A stretch of DNA of 64,000 nt from Calocera cornea HHB12733 (GCA_001632435.1 KV423983.1:97685-161684), one strand, 5' to 3'; shown: positions 42,120 to 56,425, counted from the stretch's first letter. Numbers and translations are program-made. The notes: generated by a model not told the origin, from the sequence alone.

Positions 42120-42680
42120 CGCGCTTGTCTCTCGGTCACGTGCTGCATGCCTGCTTCTGCCCCCGGCCTGTCTCTGCCCCCGCCAACTCGCTCTTTGCGC
42201 CCCTCACATCACCTCCGGCCTGGGTCTCCTCGTGTGGGTCTGGCCCATCAGTAGTCTTCCTTCTGTCCGTTTCTCCGCGTGCGCGCCTCTCCCCTGTCTG
42301 GTCGCCCACTCCCGTCGGCCTCTCCCGCCACCTGTTCTTGCCCTCGCTGGTCTTATGTGACGCGGCGGGTCTACTCCGTTGCTAGCCTCTCCCTATCGGG
42401 CCTGTGTCTCCTCAGCCCGTTTCTCCTCCCACCACGAGTTTATTATGTGTGTGGTCTCCCCCTCTCCCTTCCTGCGTTTCTCCCCTCCGCCTTCCTTCCC
42501 TCTGGTCTCATCTCATCGGTTGCTCCCGTTGCTGATCCCGTGCTGTGGTCTCGCCGGTCCCTCCGTCTGTTCCCCCCTCACCGGGGTCTGGCTTTCTTGG
42601 CCTCTCCGCCGCGCGTGCGTGTCTCCCCATCTGTTCAACCTTTCGACCTCCTTTCCCCTACTCGCCTCACCGAGACCAGT
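42120..42680 (+). repeat. Pyrimidine-rich tract
   Basis: Immediately after an alternating CG run (about 42113-42124) the plus strand becomes C/T-rich with many GTCTC, CCTCTCC and CTCTCCC words. It resembles the reverse complement of the outer left arm. No gene is supported. From 42680 to about 42950 the strand turns purine-rich again. Confidence 0.75.
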
Positions 42681-42954
42681 GGAGGGCCGAGGCCTCCAGG
42701 AGAAACACGCACCGAGCAGGAGGCAGACCGGCAGGGAGAGAAACCTATACGATGAGACACACGCCGCCGTGCAGGGGAGACCTTGACCAGTGTGAGGGGA
42801 CGTTTGGCAGGGAGAGACAGGGTGCCCGGGGTGCAGAAGCAGGCCATGCTGCACGTGACGGAGGATGGAGAGACAAGCGCGCTGTCGATCGTGGGAAAGG
42901 GACAAGACATGGCTCTCTTCATGCGAGGTCTCGGTCTCTGCGGATCTAGGACCC

Positions 42955-43790
42955 CGCTTACTTCTCCTCGCCCTGGTCTCTAATCATCCCGATCTCCCCT
43001 TAGGCCGATCTCTCCCAGGCTGATCGCGCCGCAGACCGGTCCTCATCAAGCCAATATGTATCTCCTGACCCTGGTCTCTCCTCCGCCCGATCTCACCTCA
43101 GCCGGGCCTCACCTCAAGCCGGTCTCACCTCAGGCCAATCTCCACTCAGACCCCTCCCCTGGTATCTCCTGGGCTCGATGTCTATGCAGCGTGGTCTCTC
43201 CTGTGCCCGATCTGTCCTCAGTCGGGTCTTCCCCCAGGCCGATTTCTCCCCAGGCCGGTCTCTCCCCAGGTCGATCTCCAGTCAGACCCCTCGTCTTGGT
43301 CTCTCCTGGACTCGAGCTCTCCTCATCCTGGTATCTCCAGGCCGATCTTCTCCCCCGGTCGATCTTCCCTCAGCCTGGTGTGTCCTCAGCCTGATCTCAA
43401 ACCAGGCCGATCTGTCCTCTGCCCGATCTCCCGCCAGGCCGATCTGTCCTCAACCCGATCTATCCTCAGCCGGATCTCAAATCGCCCCGGTCTCTCCTGA
43501 GCCCGATCTCTCCTTCGCCTGATCTCTCACCAGCTTGGTCTCTCCCCAGGCCGATTTCTCCTGAGCCCGATCTCTCCCAAGGCCGATCTCTCCTGGGACC
43601 GACCTCTCCTCAGCCTGGTCTCACTTCAAGTCGATCTCGATCTCCCCTCAGACCAGCCTATCTGCCCAGTCTCCCCTTAGGCCAATCTCTCCTCAGGCCA
43701 ATCTCCTCGGCCGATCTCTCCCCAGCCCGATCTTTCCTCAGGCCGATTTTTCCTGGTTCTAGTCCGTACTATGGGTCTCTCCTCCCGCCC
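42955..43790 (-). repeat. Right arm of the 16-bp minisatellite, inverted
   Basis: This is the reverse-complement form of the left arm, made of units such as TCCTCAGGCCGATCTC and TCCTCAGCCTGGTCTC. Its outer end (43575-43712) is nearly identical in reverse complement to 41208-41340, including the GACTGGGCAGATAGGCTGGT core found as ACCAGCCTATCTGCCCAGTC. Confidence 0.9.
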
Positions 43791-43799
43791 GCCTCTCGA

Positions 43800-44275
43800 T
43801 CCCACTTGCTTCTGATCGACATCCGGCCGGGGTCTCATCCTGCACATAGCAGTCCAATGTCTCTCCTCTCGCTGATCACCCAGAGAGCCTGCTTCTTTCC
43901 CCGAGTCGCCGGTATCAACGAGTGCAGTGAGCACATTCGGATTCCTAACACATCTCTTCGAAAGCGCCCTCGTCCTGTCGTCATCCCTTCTACTGTATTC
44001 CTTGTCCATTTCATCACCGCACCCCTTCCTGCACCCGCTATTTTTGCCCGCCGCACACCCTACAGTATTTGGGCTAGCTGTGGAGCGCTAAAAGGTTGTC
44101 GAAGAAGACTTCTCAGCTGGGAAAACGCCCTTGCTGGCGAGTGTAAGCCCAGGAGTAGATAATATCCGCCGCAGTGCATCATAGATACATAAACACTGGC
44201 GGCATGCCCTTGGAATCACCTTACACCCTCGTTGTCTTGGACGACTGTTACTACTCATCAACCCTGCGGGATTCC
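43800..44275. other. Spacer upstream of the SDR gene
   Basis: Unique-looking sequence between the minisatellite and the SDR start. The right part should hold the SDR promoter. No other feature is evident. Confidence 0.35.
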
Positions 44276-45223
44276 ATGACCGCCTCCTTCCCGTACAAGA
44301 CAGTCCTCATTACGGGTGCCTCGGCGGGCATCGGTGCCGCCCTGGCAGAGCGTTTCTTCCCCATCTGCGAAGCTGTCGTCCTGACCGGGCGGCGCGAAGC
44401 CAACCTTCAATCGATCTGCGCCGGGCACCCGAACGCACACTACCGCGTGCAGGACGCGACGGACCTGGCGTCAATCCCCGGCTTCGCCGAGGACATCATC
44501 CGCAGCTTCCCCAAGCTCGACTGTATCATCCTCAATGCCGGAATCCAGCGTTCGCTCGACTTCACCAAGCCCGAGGCGATCGACCTGGGGAAGGTGGACG
44601 CGGAGCTCGACACGAATTATATTTCCGTCGTACATATGCTCAAGTACTTCCTCCCGCACTTGCTCAAGCAACCCCAAGCCGCCGTCGTGGGCGTGACCAG
44701 CACGTTGGCGATGGTACCCATCCCACGCTGCCCCAATTACTGCGCGACGAAGGCTGCCTTGCATCAACTGCTCATGATGCTCAGACACCAGCTGAGGAAG
44801 TGAGTCATGGTTCAGCCGTCCAATCCGAGTGCTGAGCATGGGTCGCAGCACCAACGTCAAGGTCATCGAGATCTTCCCGCCTGGCGTCAAGACCGAGCTG
44901 CATCTGGCCATGAACCAGCCCGATCTGGTGAACGGGGCAGACATCGGTTCGTCTCACCATAACAGAGATGCGCCGCTCTGCTCACTGATGGATCGATTCG
45001 ACAGGCATCCCGCTCGACGAGTTTATGGAGGTGGCCTGGACGGGTCTTATGGCGGGGAAGCTGGAGATCCCTGTCGGCCAGGCGATAGACAACTATGAGA
45101 CTGTCGAGCGGGCGAGACACAAGCAGCTCGAGAAGGTGTTTGGTGAGTAACCGTCATCATGCGAGACTGGCGGTCTGTGCTGATTGGATGCCAGGCGGGG
45201 ATGTGCCCATCGGTTATGATTGA
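44276..45223 (+). CDS. Short-chain dehydrogenase/reductase, intact copy
   Basis: This is an NAD(P)-dependent short-chain oxidoreductase of about 250 residues, close to the DltE-like group. It starts MTASFPYKTVLITGASAGIG (TGxxxGIG cofactor motif). It continues with RREANLQSICAGHPNAHY, DCIILNAGIQRSLDF (the NAG motif) and VTSTLAMVPIPRCPNYCATK, which holds the catalytic YxxxK. The first intron starts after HQLRN (44803 region, GTGAGT). Two more give NGADIG/IPLDEFMEVAW and LEKVFGG/DVPIGYD with a stop at 45221. A decayed copy lies at 27.4-28.5 kb. The substrate cannot be told from sequence. The in-frame ATG nearest the cofactor motif was taken as the start. Confidence 0.92.
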
Positions 45224-45429
45224 ACGGCACATAGGTCAAGCGTTTTGTATGTAGCTTATCAGTCCAGGCTTGACATCAGGAGTAATATAGCAGAGAACGA
45301 AACGAATTAGAGCCTCAGTTCCTGTACCGTCGCCATCAGGCGCCCGCCAATAACGAGGCACTTCGCGATCAGCTTAGGATTTTGGCCCTCTTGTCTTGCT
45401 GAAGTAAGACCGCGCTGAGGCCCGTGCAC

Positions 45430-45985
45430 TCTTTTACTCCCGCGGGAGGCTTATTCTACTCCCGCTCAGAGTGTTGCTTCCGCTGGCTTATATACCTCCG
45501 CCTGCGCGCTTGCTTCCGCTTGGGCCTTTGCCTCCGCTGAAGTATGTGCATCCGCTCCATATCTGCCTCCGCTATTGTATTTGCTCTGTTACCCATTGCC
45601 TCCGCCGGGGCTTTGCCTCCGCTTGGGTATTTGTCTCCATCTCAGTATTTGCCTCTGCCCAGGTACTTGTCTCCATCTAAAAATTTCCCTCTGCCTGGGT
45701 AATTTTCCTCTGCCTGGATACCTGCCTCTGCCTGAATTATTACTTCCGCCTGGGTGTTTGCTTCCGCCTAATTATTTGCTTCCTTTTTTGAGTCTGTTTC
45801 CGCACAAATATCTGTCTCTGCATTATTTGTCTCCGCTCAGATATTTAGTTCCGCTAGCGTATTTAAATCCGCTGGGTGTTTGCGTCGGCGTGGATATCTG
45901 GTTCCGCTACACTCTTTGCGTCCGATTTTGGGTTTGCGTCCGCTCATATCTCTAATTCGGTTTTTTTAATTTATTCCCGCTCGCG
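45430..45985. repeat. 18-bp minisatellite array, first copy
   Basis: About 30 degenerate units with an 18-bp period and a consensus near TTGCTTCCGCTTGGGTAT follow one another on the plus strand. Units such as TTGTCTCCATCTCAGTAT and TTGCCTCTGCCCAGGTAC show the drift. At the right end a few units appear in inverse orientation (GCGGAAGTAAGCGACAGAGC). The period of six codons makes chance open frames with hexapeptide repeats. Confidence 0.85.
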
Positions 45986-46278
45986 TTGAGCTGCACGGAC
46001 GCAAACTGACCCGGCGGAAGTAAGCGACAGAGCGGAGGCACACTGAGAAGAAAGTAGGGGAGGCTACCCTCTCAGCGGGACGAAACGACCATAATTCCAG
46101 TAGCCAGAAAACCTCGTGCCGGACCGCCGAGCGAAAACTGGACACGCAGTCCCGTGCGCGCGCACGTCGACCACCCATCTGACCGGGTCGACGTCCGCCA
46201 GCGACATAAGTATATGAATGAGGATGGTGATTGTGCATGCGCTAGTTGATACAGTTCATTTCAACCCTGTTCCGGGCA

Positions 46279-47668
46279 TCAGGCATCGCAGATCGCCCAG
46301 TAGACGTCCGCGTCGGCATTGCTTTTGAGCACAAGCGGCGTGCCACTCTTTACATAGATCACGCTGCCCTGCTGCATCTCCACCTGCTCCTTCTCCCCCT
46401 TCACTCCCAGCGTAACATCCCCTTTGACGCAAATGGCGATCGCCGGCCCGTCCACCTGCCCCAGCTCCTCCACTCCAGCACCCTCAAACGCCGTCCACAG
46501 TACGTCGAACTCCTCCAAAGGCGGGTCGTACCTCGTGGTGCGCCCCGTGGAGGACTTGGCGTACTTCTGAGGGCGGAGCGCGTACGTCGATGCCGGGCGG
46601 GCGCTGTAGGTCAGCATGGACGTGAAGGTCTTGATGTCCCGCTCTTCGGGGGGGACGAACGCCGCGTTGACGACGTTGTCGGAGATGGCCATGCACTCGA
46701 TTATGTCTGCGTCCAGGGTCAGCCTTGTCAACCTGGCGATGCGATGCTCAGCCCGCAGCGCCCGCTCACCTCCTTCGAGATACGCGTGCACCTCGTCCGC
46801 ACCAATGTAGATCGCCTCGCCCCTCTTCAGGGTAACAAGGTTCATGAAGAAGGCGGCTGCGAACAGTCCCACATCGCCGGGATAGTCCCGCTGCATCTTG
46901 AGCACCACCTGGGCCAGGTCCTCGGCCTCCTCGTCCACACCCTGGCCGAACACGCGGGCCCCGCCCTCTTCGACGCGCTTCACGAGGCTCGCTGCGAGCG
47001 GAGCGACCTCCTCCTGTGGGCGGGAGAGCAGCGCACGGAAGAGATGCTTAACCAGCTCCCTCGTCGGGCTGTCGATGAACGCGTCGCACGCCTCGTCGTC
47101 GCTTATCGCCTGCCTGAGCTCAGGCACGTCCTCCACGAACCCGGCGATCTGCTCCACGGGCCTGAAGCCCACAAAGCCGCGGAACCCGTCCTTGATGGCG
47201 AGGGCGATCTCGGGCTTGTGGTTGTCGTCCACAAACTCTGTGCTGTCCCGCGCGTTGAGCTGCTCGCCCAGCTTCTTGTCCGGGTGGGCTTGCAGCGGGA
47301 GCGCCTTGGCCATCGAGAGGATCTTGAACAGGAAGGGGATGTGCGTGCTACCCGGGAAGGCGCGGGCATGTGCCGCGCCGAGGTGAGAGCGGGGGGAGGC
47401 GGCGATGAGTGTGTGGAGTGGCTGGGAGGTGCCGGCGAGCTTGGAGGGCCCGTTCGGGTGAGTGCCCATCCACAGCTGCTCGGGTCAGCCCATTCTTCTC
47501 AAGCAAAGCAATGGCACTCACTTCGGCATAGCACTCCTTCTCGTTCAGCTTGAAGTCACTGCCCACTGCTGCGGGAGCGAGCTCTGAGACGAGGGAAGCG
47601 CTGCCCTGCTTGCCCCAGTCGTAGTTCTGTACCGAGCAGTGCAGCGGGTACAGGTGCTGGTCAGCCAT
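46279..47668 (-). CDS. Mannose-6-phosphate isomerase (type I)
   Basis: This zinc enzyme interconverts mannose-6-phosphate and fructose-6-phosphate, feeding GDP-mannose for cell-wall and glycoprotein mannan. The first exon is MADQHLYPLHCSVQNYDWGK to KLNEKECYAE. A 46-nt intron (47476-47521) joins it to LWMGTHPNGPSKL. The zinc-site sequence PLQAHPDKKLGEQL, then FVDDNHKPEIALAI, GADEVHAYLEGG and the catalytic-loop region follow. The end is SGTPLVLKSNADADVYWAICDA. About 430 residues is normal for the family. It is divergent from the complex I gene, with 334 bp between start codons. Confidence 0.95.
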
Positions 47669-48002
47669 GGTTTCGGAGTGGTGCTGGAGTGACGGTCGTG
47701 AGAGGGCAAACAGAGGGGAACTGAAGTAGAGCAGCCATCCTGTCTACGCGAACCACAGTCTTTTGCAGTTGGAGAGCGCTCGGTCCAGATGTCGACGCGC
47801 TTTGACGTCACATAGGCGCAGAGAACGCTGGGGCGCGTCACTTGGTCGAAGCCGCGGAGAAGCAGCCGGAACCGAGCATGGTGGCACCGCCACTAGCGAT
47901 CTCCGTCCTCCTCTCTCCTCTCTCGTCCCGGGTCGCCGACATCGTCGTCGCCGTCTCCCTCCCCATCCCCCCAGTCGACCAGTAGCGGCAAGGACGAGAA
48001 GG

Positions 48003-49519
<1,517 letters not shown>

Positions 49520-49680
49520 TCATATCCTCTGGGGGAGCCCAGCTTCATTGTGTGCCATACAGTAGCAAAACGTAGCCGCAACCTAATGTGAGGCAATTGC
49601 GAAAAGCGAGGGTTTTGGTCGCGGCGCATGCGCCAAGTCTGAGTTACATATGCAAAGGGGGTATACTAATAATGAGAGGT

Positions 49681-52600
49681 CTATGCTACGGGAATGGCCT
49701 TTTGCGCGAGTGTGATCTTGTCGCCCAGCGAGAGCGCAATGCCCTGCGTCTTGCTTCGTATTCGGACGTGGCCCTGGATCGCCCCGGTGCTCTCGATCTT
49801 CTCGATGCTCAAGTTTGCGAGCGCGTCCTCCCCTGGACAGGCTTATCAGGACGACGAACAGAGGCTCATGCACGAAACTTACCAAATAAGCTCCGGGCGT
49901 ACATGTTTGCAGACAGGAAGTCGCAGTCACCAGACAACGCCGCATCTGGTGTCAGACAAGACATGTTGGTAGACTTCATGATGTGTGCGAGGTATGCTCG
50001 GAGATCGCTAAAAGAACTTTGTCAGGAGCTGACACTATAGTCAAAAGTGGCACGCACGTGATTGTAGTGTTCACGTTCACCCTGTTCTCCCACTCGAACT
50101 CGGTCCACATGCTTCGGAATTGCGTCTCGCTGCAGTACGCCGGCTTGATGTAGTCCATGATATCGATATGGATATCATTGAGGACGACACATGCCTCGTT
50201 TGTGCCAGCCTCCCAGATGATGTTCCCAAAGATGACACCCGTCTCCGTGGACGACACCTTGATGGTAGCCTTCACGCTGAGGAAGCTGTGAGGACCGACG
50301 GTATGTGTCGTAGGCCGCTCGACGAGTTTGAGGTCACCGAGGGTGGCAAACTCGACACACATGTTCTGCAGGGTGTCGTTCGACTGGTTGACGATCAAGA
50401 CATCGAGAAGGATGTCAAAGCCATGGACCTTGACAAGAGCTTCGGCATAGACAGGATCAGAAAAGCCGGTTAATTGTACAACCCGGCTAAGATCCGAGAT
50501 GAGGTCTTCGAAGCTCTCGCCTGAACCAGTTGCACGAGTAACGTCCAGGTCATACTATGCCGCCGATGAGTTCCGATGACAGAATTGCAATCATGATCAC
50601 TTACGTCGTCCACGCCATCGGACGCAGACTTCTTTGAGAACTGGCGGAAGGTGATCAGGTCATCCGCCTGGATGGCCGTAGCCTTGGTTTCCTTCGCCTT
50701 CTTTTCAGCAGCCTTGCGCTGGACAGCGGTCAGACTGGGTCACAGAACAATAGTAAGGGTGCAAACCTCCTCCGTCGCCACCATCTTAGCATAAGCAGCC
50801 TTCGTCTCCCTCAGGAAGATGTCCTGGACGACAGGCTCAGCTGTAAGCTGCGCCAGGGTCTGGACACAGTTAATGATACGCTCTTGGGAGTCCTCGTCAA
50901 TAGGAGCTGCGGAGAACTTTGATTGTCCGACGCGGACAACAGAGGTCATAATGAGCATAGCCTGCCCAGCGTTCAGTATCATCGCCTCCAAGATTCCACG
51001 CCACGCATACCTCAGCCCGAAGAGTGTTGAGCTTCTTCTTGTCCTTCCCCAATTCCGAGAATCGCATGACAAGTTTGGTGAGCGTCGTGGCCAATACTAC
51101 GCCGGTATAGAAGTCGCCTCCTAAGATGAGCGCACGCAACGGGGGCTTGGCAGCCGCCTTGACGGCCTCAAGCCTAGCTTGCGCAGCACTGCTGGAGAAG
51201 GCAGTCTCGGTAGCGTACGTGCCATCGGGCAAAAGCTTTGGTTTGTGGGCAGGCGCTGCGTTCCCATCGACAGAGTGCCTGGGCTCTTCATCTCCACCAG
51301 CCTCGTCCAGAAGGCGTTGTTCAGACGCCAGGATCGGTATCTCTCCGAGCACCTTGCGGATCTCTTGGAACGCTTCCAGGATATCTAGATTGTGTGAACA
51401 GTAAATCATGGGAAGAGAAGCAATGGGACGGACCTTGGACATCGGCACAGTATTCACCAGCAATCCACAATGCTCCCCTGAATACTTTCCCGGACTTGAT
51501 CTCGCCAAACGTCTGCATCAGCTTCTCTACTATGCCTTTACGTAGCGTCGGGAACTTCTCCACGACCTCTCTGACAAACGAAATGACATCGATGGCGGAC
51601 GAATTGCTGGCATCGCCAAGGAACTCCATGAGCGCGTGCACGACATTTGCGGCGACTTCGGAAAAGCGGATGGCACAGACGTGGATCGATTGGATGAGTA
51701 ATTGGCGATACTCAGCGTTCTGTACAACGCGTCAGCCGCCGGCCGCCAAAGAAACGATAAGCTGACCTTCTCAAACTCGTTGTCCAGCGTACGGGACAGC
51801 TGCTTCTTGAGGAACAGCACCATATCCTCGACATTCCTGCTCGTCACCATGGCGAGAGCAATGCCGATCGCCTTCCTGCGAACTTCCATGTCGGGGCTTG
51901 TCAGGACTCGAAGTATGTCCATAACAAGAGAGTCGAGAACGTGTTCATGTTTGGCGCGAAGGCTGTCCAAGCGGTCGAGGACAATAAGCTTCACATTGTT
52001 GTCGGACTCCTTCACGGAAAGCTCGATCAAGCACGAGGCAGCGGCCTTGACAGCGGCCGGATTCTGCGTGAGGGCAGTCAGGGCAGTGGCAGCCTCGTAT
52101 TTCACTGAATGGCTGGTGGCGTTGAGCAGCTCCAGGATGCAGCGTATGTATCTGGCGCGACGCGACGGGTCCGAATCCTTGGTCTCGCGGCGAATAAGGT
52201 CGATGATGCTGAGCTGCAAGAGCTCGTCGAAGTTCGGCACTTGATCCAGCACACTCAGTAAGTACTCGACAGCCCTTTCTGGTGCTTGCTGCGACAGGAA
52301 AACGAAAGCATTCCGCTTGCAGGTCATGTCGGACTCGGCCGCCAAAAAGGTTTGCATGAGCTCGGGCGCGTCAGGTACGAGATGTTCAAAGTTGCGGTAC
52401 ATAGTCAGAATGGCGAACACGGCGTTCTTGCGGACATAGGAATGACGATGCTCTAAGCAAGCACGCGCGGTCGGGACGAGAGGCTCGAGCAGTTCGGGAT
52501 CGGTCAACTTCTGTAAGAATCTCAACGTTGCACCTCGAACGTATTCGTTGGGATGCTGAAGATCATTCCGGATGGCGTTGCTGTGGATCAGGTTCAGTAT

Positions 52601-52988
52601 ATTACTCATCTCGAGTAGCCAGCGCGCGTACCAGACGAGGATCATCTCCTGCTTCAATTTACCATTGTCGTCATACTTCGGGCACACCTCCCAGTAAAAG
52701 TGCAGAAGCTTCTTCACGGCCTTGTTCTTTGACGGCAGCACATATTGTATGATGGGCATAAGGAGGGCTGGCTGCACGTATCATGATGATTGAGCATCCG
52801 TGACGCCTGTTTGATGTCGCTCTTACCTGTGGTTGGCCATTTTGTGTCGCAATAATGATGCGTCTCAGAGTTTCGAGCTTGACGTCGTCCGTGCCTTTCT
52901 CGAGTGCTTGCCTGAGCTCAGCGGTTGTGGGCACTTCCTGCGCATCGTCGAACACGACGGTCCAGCACGTCGCGTCTGTATTGGCCAT
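49681..52988 (-). CDS. SEC26: Coatomer subunit beta (beta-COP)
   Basis: This is the beta subunit of the COPI coat, which drives Golgi-to-ER vesicle budding. The start is [15 protein letters not shown] at 52988. The HEAT/Adaptin trunk follows: [72 protein letters not shown] and [20 protein letters not shown], with [12 protein letters not shown]. The appendage part contains [57 protein letters not shown] and [20 protein letters not shown]. It ends [16 protein letters not shown] at 49681. Eight or more short introns occur. The total is about 950 residues, as expected. It faces away from the AP-3 delta gene. Confidence 0.95.
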
Positions 52989-53177
52989 TGTGGATGGAGG
53001 GACCGGAGATGAGAGGGCAGGATGTATGCGGTTTTGGATTTGGACGTGTCGGACGCGAGCCACGACGACGGCAGACGCAGCCACTCACAGCCACTAAGGG
53101 CGTGACCCGCACGACCTCTGGTGGGCCATTCATTCCAGGCAACACATCGACAAGACGTCCCCGACGCGCTGCCCATC
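52989..53177. promoter_or_regulatory. Divergent promoter of the coatomer beta and AP-3 delta genes
   Basis: There are 189 bp between the two start codons. Both genes encode large adaptin-type coat subunits. No TATA box is obvious, which suits housekeeping expression. Confidence 0.5.
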
Positions 53178-56100
53178 ATGTGGGAACGCACGCTGCAAGA
53201 TCTGATACGAGGTCTCCGAGCCAACAAAGGCGATGAGAACAAGTTTGTTCAGAAGGCAATCGAGGAGATTCGAGTCGAGGTCAAGGGCAAGGACATGCAG
53301 CTCAAGGCTGCCGCTGTCTTGAAGCTCACCTATGTATGTGTACCCTAGAGAACGACCTGTGTTCTACATACTGAATACGCAATGCTAGCTGGATATGCTT
53401 GGATACGACATGTTCTGGGCGAGCTTCTACGTTGTGGAGGTCATGTCTTCACCAAGATACCACCTCAAGAATATCGGCCATCTCGCGGCATGCCAATCGT
53501 TCACACCGCAGACAGACGTGCTCATGCTCACCACCAACTTGCTCAAGAAGGTATGTGAAATGACACATAAATTATCTGCATTGCTCATGGAGGCTACAGG
53601 AAATGTCCGCTCCTCCGGTCGAACTCTCCCTCAGCCTTAACACTTTGTCGCACATAATGACTCCCGACCTCGCCCGTGACCTGGCGCACGAGCTCGTTAC
53701 CCTCCTTACACATTCCCGCGCCCACATCCGAAAGCGAGCCGTCGTGGCCGTCTTCAATGTCTGCTCTCAGTATCCAGAAGTCCTCTCTGCAGCGCTCCCC
53801 AGGTTAAGGATCATGCTGGAAGACCCCGATCCCGGGGTTGTTGTGGCGACAGTCAACGTCCTTACCGAGCTTGCGCGGAAGGATCCGGCCTCATATCTCA
53901 ATCTGGCGCCACAACTATTCCACATCTTGACGACTTCCTCGAATAACTGGGTCCTGATTAAGACCATGAAGCTGGTGGGTCCTGCTTGCTTCTGGGATAC
54001 GCGGCCATTGCTGACTTCTCTTAGTTCGCCTGCCTCGCGCCACTAGAGCCTCGACTAGTCAAGAAGCTCCAAGGTCCAATGTCGGACTTGATATCAACCA
54101 CTACCGCAATCTCGCTCCTATACGAATGTGTGCGGACATGTATCACAGGCGGCATGCTGTCCGGGGCGTCCGGTCACTCCTTAGCACGGGCCTGTGTGGA
54201 TAAACTGTCTGGCTTCCTCCAGAATGACGATCAGAACTGTAAATCCCCCTTCGTTTCTATAGTGATGGCAGCTTATCCTTTTTGCAGTGCGCTATATTGC
54301 CCTAGTTGCCTTGCTCAGGCTGGTGCCGACTCATCCGTACATGGCGGCTGAATATGAAGAAATGATTATGTCCAGTATAGATGAGCCAGACATCAGCATA
54401 CGGATGAGAGCCTTGGACCTTGTATCTGCGATGGTGCGTTCCAGTCCTCGAGTATCTGTCTGAAAACTGATTCATTTTCAGGCCACGCGGGACAATCTGC
54501 AGTCGCTCGTGGCTCGTCTGCTGGTTCATCTCGTGCCCTCCTCCGGGCCATTGCCTTCTGCGACTTCAGCACTAACAGCAGTGCAATCATCGACGCCGGT
54601 AGCGCCGGCAACTTCACCCAGCTTGTCACCGTCCTACCGGGCTCACCTGACATTACTCATTCTCTCTCTGGGCTCTCGCGACATGTACAGTCTGATCTCA
54701 GACTTTCATTGGTACTTGTCCGTACTCACGGATCTCACATATGTATCCAATGCCCCTGGGGTGGGTGCCGAGATTGCCCGTCAACTGGTGGATGTCGTTG
54801 TTCGAGCCCAGTCGACTCGCCGCTTTGCCGTCGAGCTCATGACCAGGCTGCTGAGCGACGAGAACCTCCTTCTAAGGGCAAACGAGGATGATAGCTGCCC
54901 AGAAGTGCTTGGGGCTGCCGCTTGGATCTGTGGTGAATATTGCAGGTATGCCATTTGTATACTCGCATTTAGCGTTTGACTAACACATTTGTGCAGCGAC
55001 TCCACCGATCGCAAGGTTCTACTATACTATCTGACAAGACCTGCAATTTCTTCGTTGCCCCTGAATATCTTGACTCTCTACCTGTACAGTACCCTGAAGG
55101 TGTATGGTGCTTGGGCCGCAGATATCGCCACTCGATGGGATGCCAGTGACTTGATCGAGCTGAATCGGGTCGTGGACATGATAGCGGATGGAATGAAACC
55201 TTTTACCACTAGCGATGACATTGAGGTGCAAGAAAGGGTATTCTTTCTCAAGCACAAATCACGATAATTGCACTAACATTTCGCTCAGGCGGCAAATGCA
55301 CTTCAGCTGTTCGCATTCATTCGGGCAGACTTGTCCTCATACACAAAACCGGAAAGGAAAGAAGCAGCCCCCGCAGAAATAACGTATCCCAAGTCTCTGT
55401 TTCTGGTCCAGCCGTTGTTCTCAGCATTCGAGCTGAATGCCGTGGACCCACAAGCACAAGCCAGTGTTCCTATCCCAGAGGGCCTCCGACTGAACGAGTG
55501 GATCGTACCTCCTGAGAAGGATGAGCATGACATGTGGGATGGGGAAGCAGAGGAAGGCGAGCCCGTCTCGGGCGTGAGAAAGCCAGGGAAGAAGCGCAGG
55601 GTCAAGAAGTCCGAAGTGCCTCCTAAAGTAGAAACCGAAGAGGAACGGCAGGAACGCGAACGAGTACGTGGTGTACTTCTGCGTCCGGGGACTAGCTGAC
55701 AATGGGCACAAGCGACGTGCTGCGCGACTGGCTCGGCTGCGTGACGACCCATTTTACATACCAACGAACAAACCGTCTGGCTCTCGCGTGTCGCAACCTG
55801 ATGATGTTGATTCAATACCAGTGGTGCAGTTACAGTTGGACGATGCCATAGAATCATCCACGACCTCTGTCATGCATTTAGGAGCCGCTAATGGACACGA
55901 TCCAGCAACTGAAGGGCGGCTAATTGATCCGGAAGGCGAGACACCGAAAGGGCGCCCAGCTCCCGCGGTACCAGAAGAGTCACACCCAGGCGTGCCATCG
56001 ACCAGCGTCGCACTACCTGAGCCGCTGGTTGCTGCCCCTGTTCCCTCAAACAGACAATACGAGATACCTGAGGAAGGGGTCAGTACCCCTGAGCCTATTC

Positions 56101-56210
56101 GGGTCAGCCGGGTCAAGAAGGTAGATATCTGATATCTTGTTCGAGGTCTTGATGCTCACGTGCTCTGGTAGCACGGCACAAAGAAGAAGAAAGCAGCAGA
56201 GGTCGCTTGA
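53178..56210 (+). CDS. APL5: AP-3 adaptor complex delta subunit
   Basis: This is the large delta-adaptin of the AP-3 complex, which sorts cargo from the Golgi or endosomes directly to the vacuole. It starts MWERTLQDLIRGLRANKGDE and continues KGKDMQLKAAAVLKLTY, LDMLGYDMFWASFYVVEVMS and KNIGHLAACQSF. Later exons give HEL...HIRKRAVVAVFNVC, NNWVLIKTMKL, LRYIALVALLRLVPTHPYM and ISIRMRALDLVSAM. The trunk ends with GAAAWICGEYC and IELNRVVDMIADGMKPF. The hinge is charged (KPGKKRRVKKSEVPPK) and the protein ends VKKHGTKKKKAAEVA after a last intron starting at 56119. About ten introns were inferred. The start is the ATG in front of the conserved TLQDLIRGLR block. Confidence 0.93.
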
Positions 56211-56425
56211 GGCGATCGGGTTGGCTCTCTTCGCATTGGTCCCCATGCTAGTGTAACAATAGATCAATTGCATTGTATAAGGACAAGAATTGCGTGTGCT
56301 ACTAATACATCATGGAACTCCTCCGGAATTTGGCGACGAGTGAAGATGAATAAAAGGAATTGTGTAATACGGCTAGAACAGCAAATGTCAAGATGGAAAC
56401 CAGCGTCGATCGACATCCATGGCGT

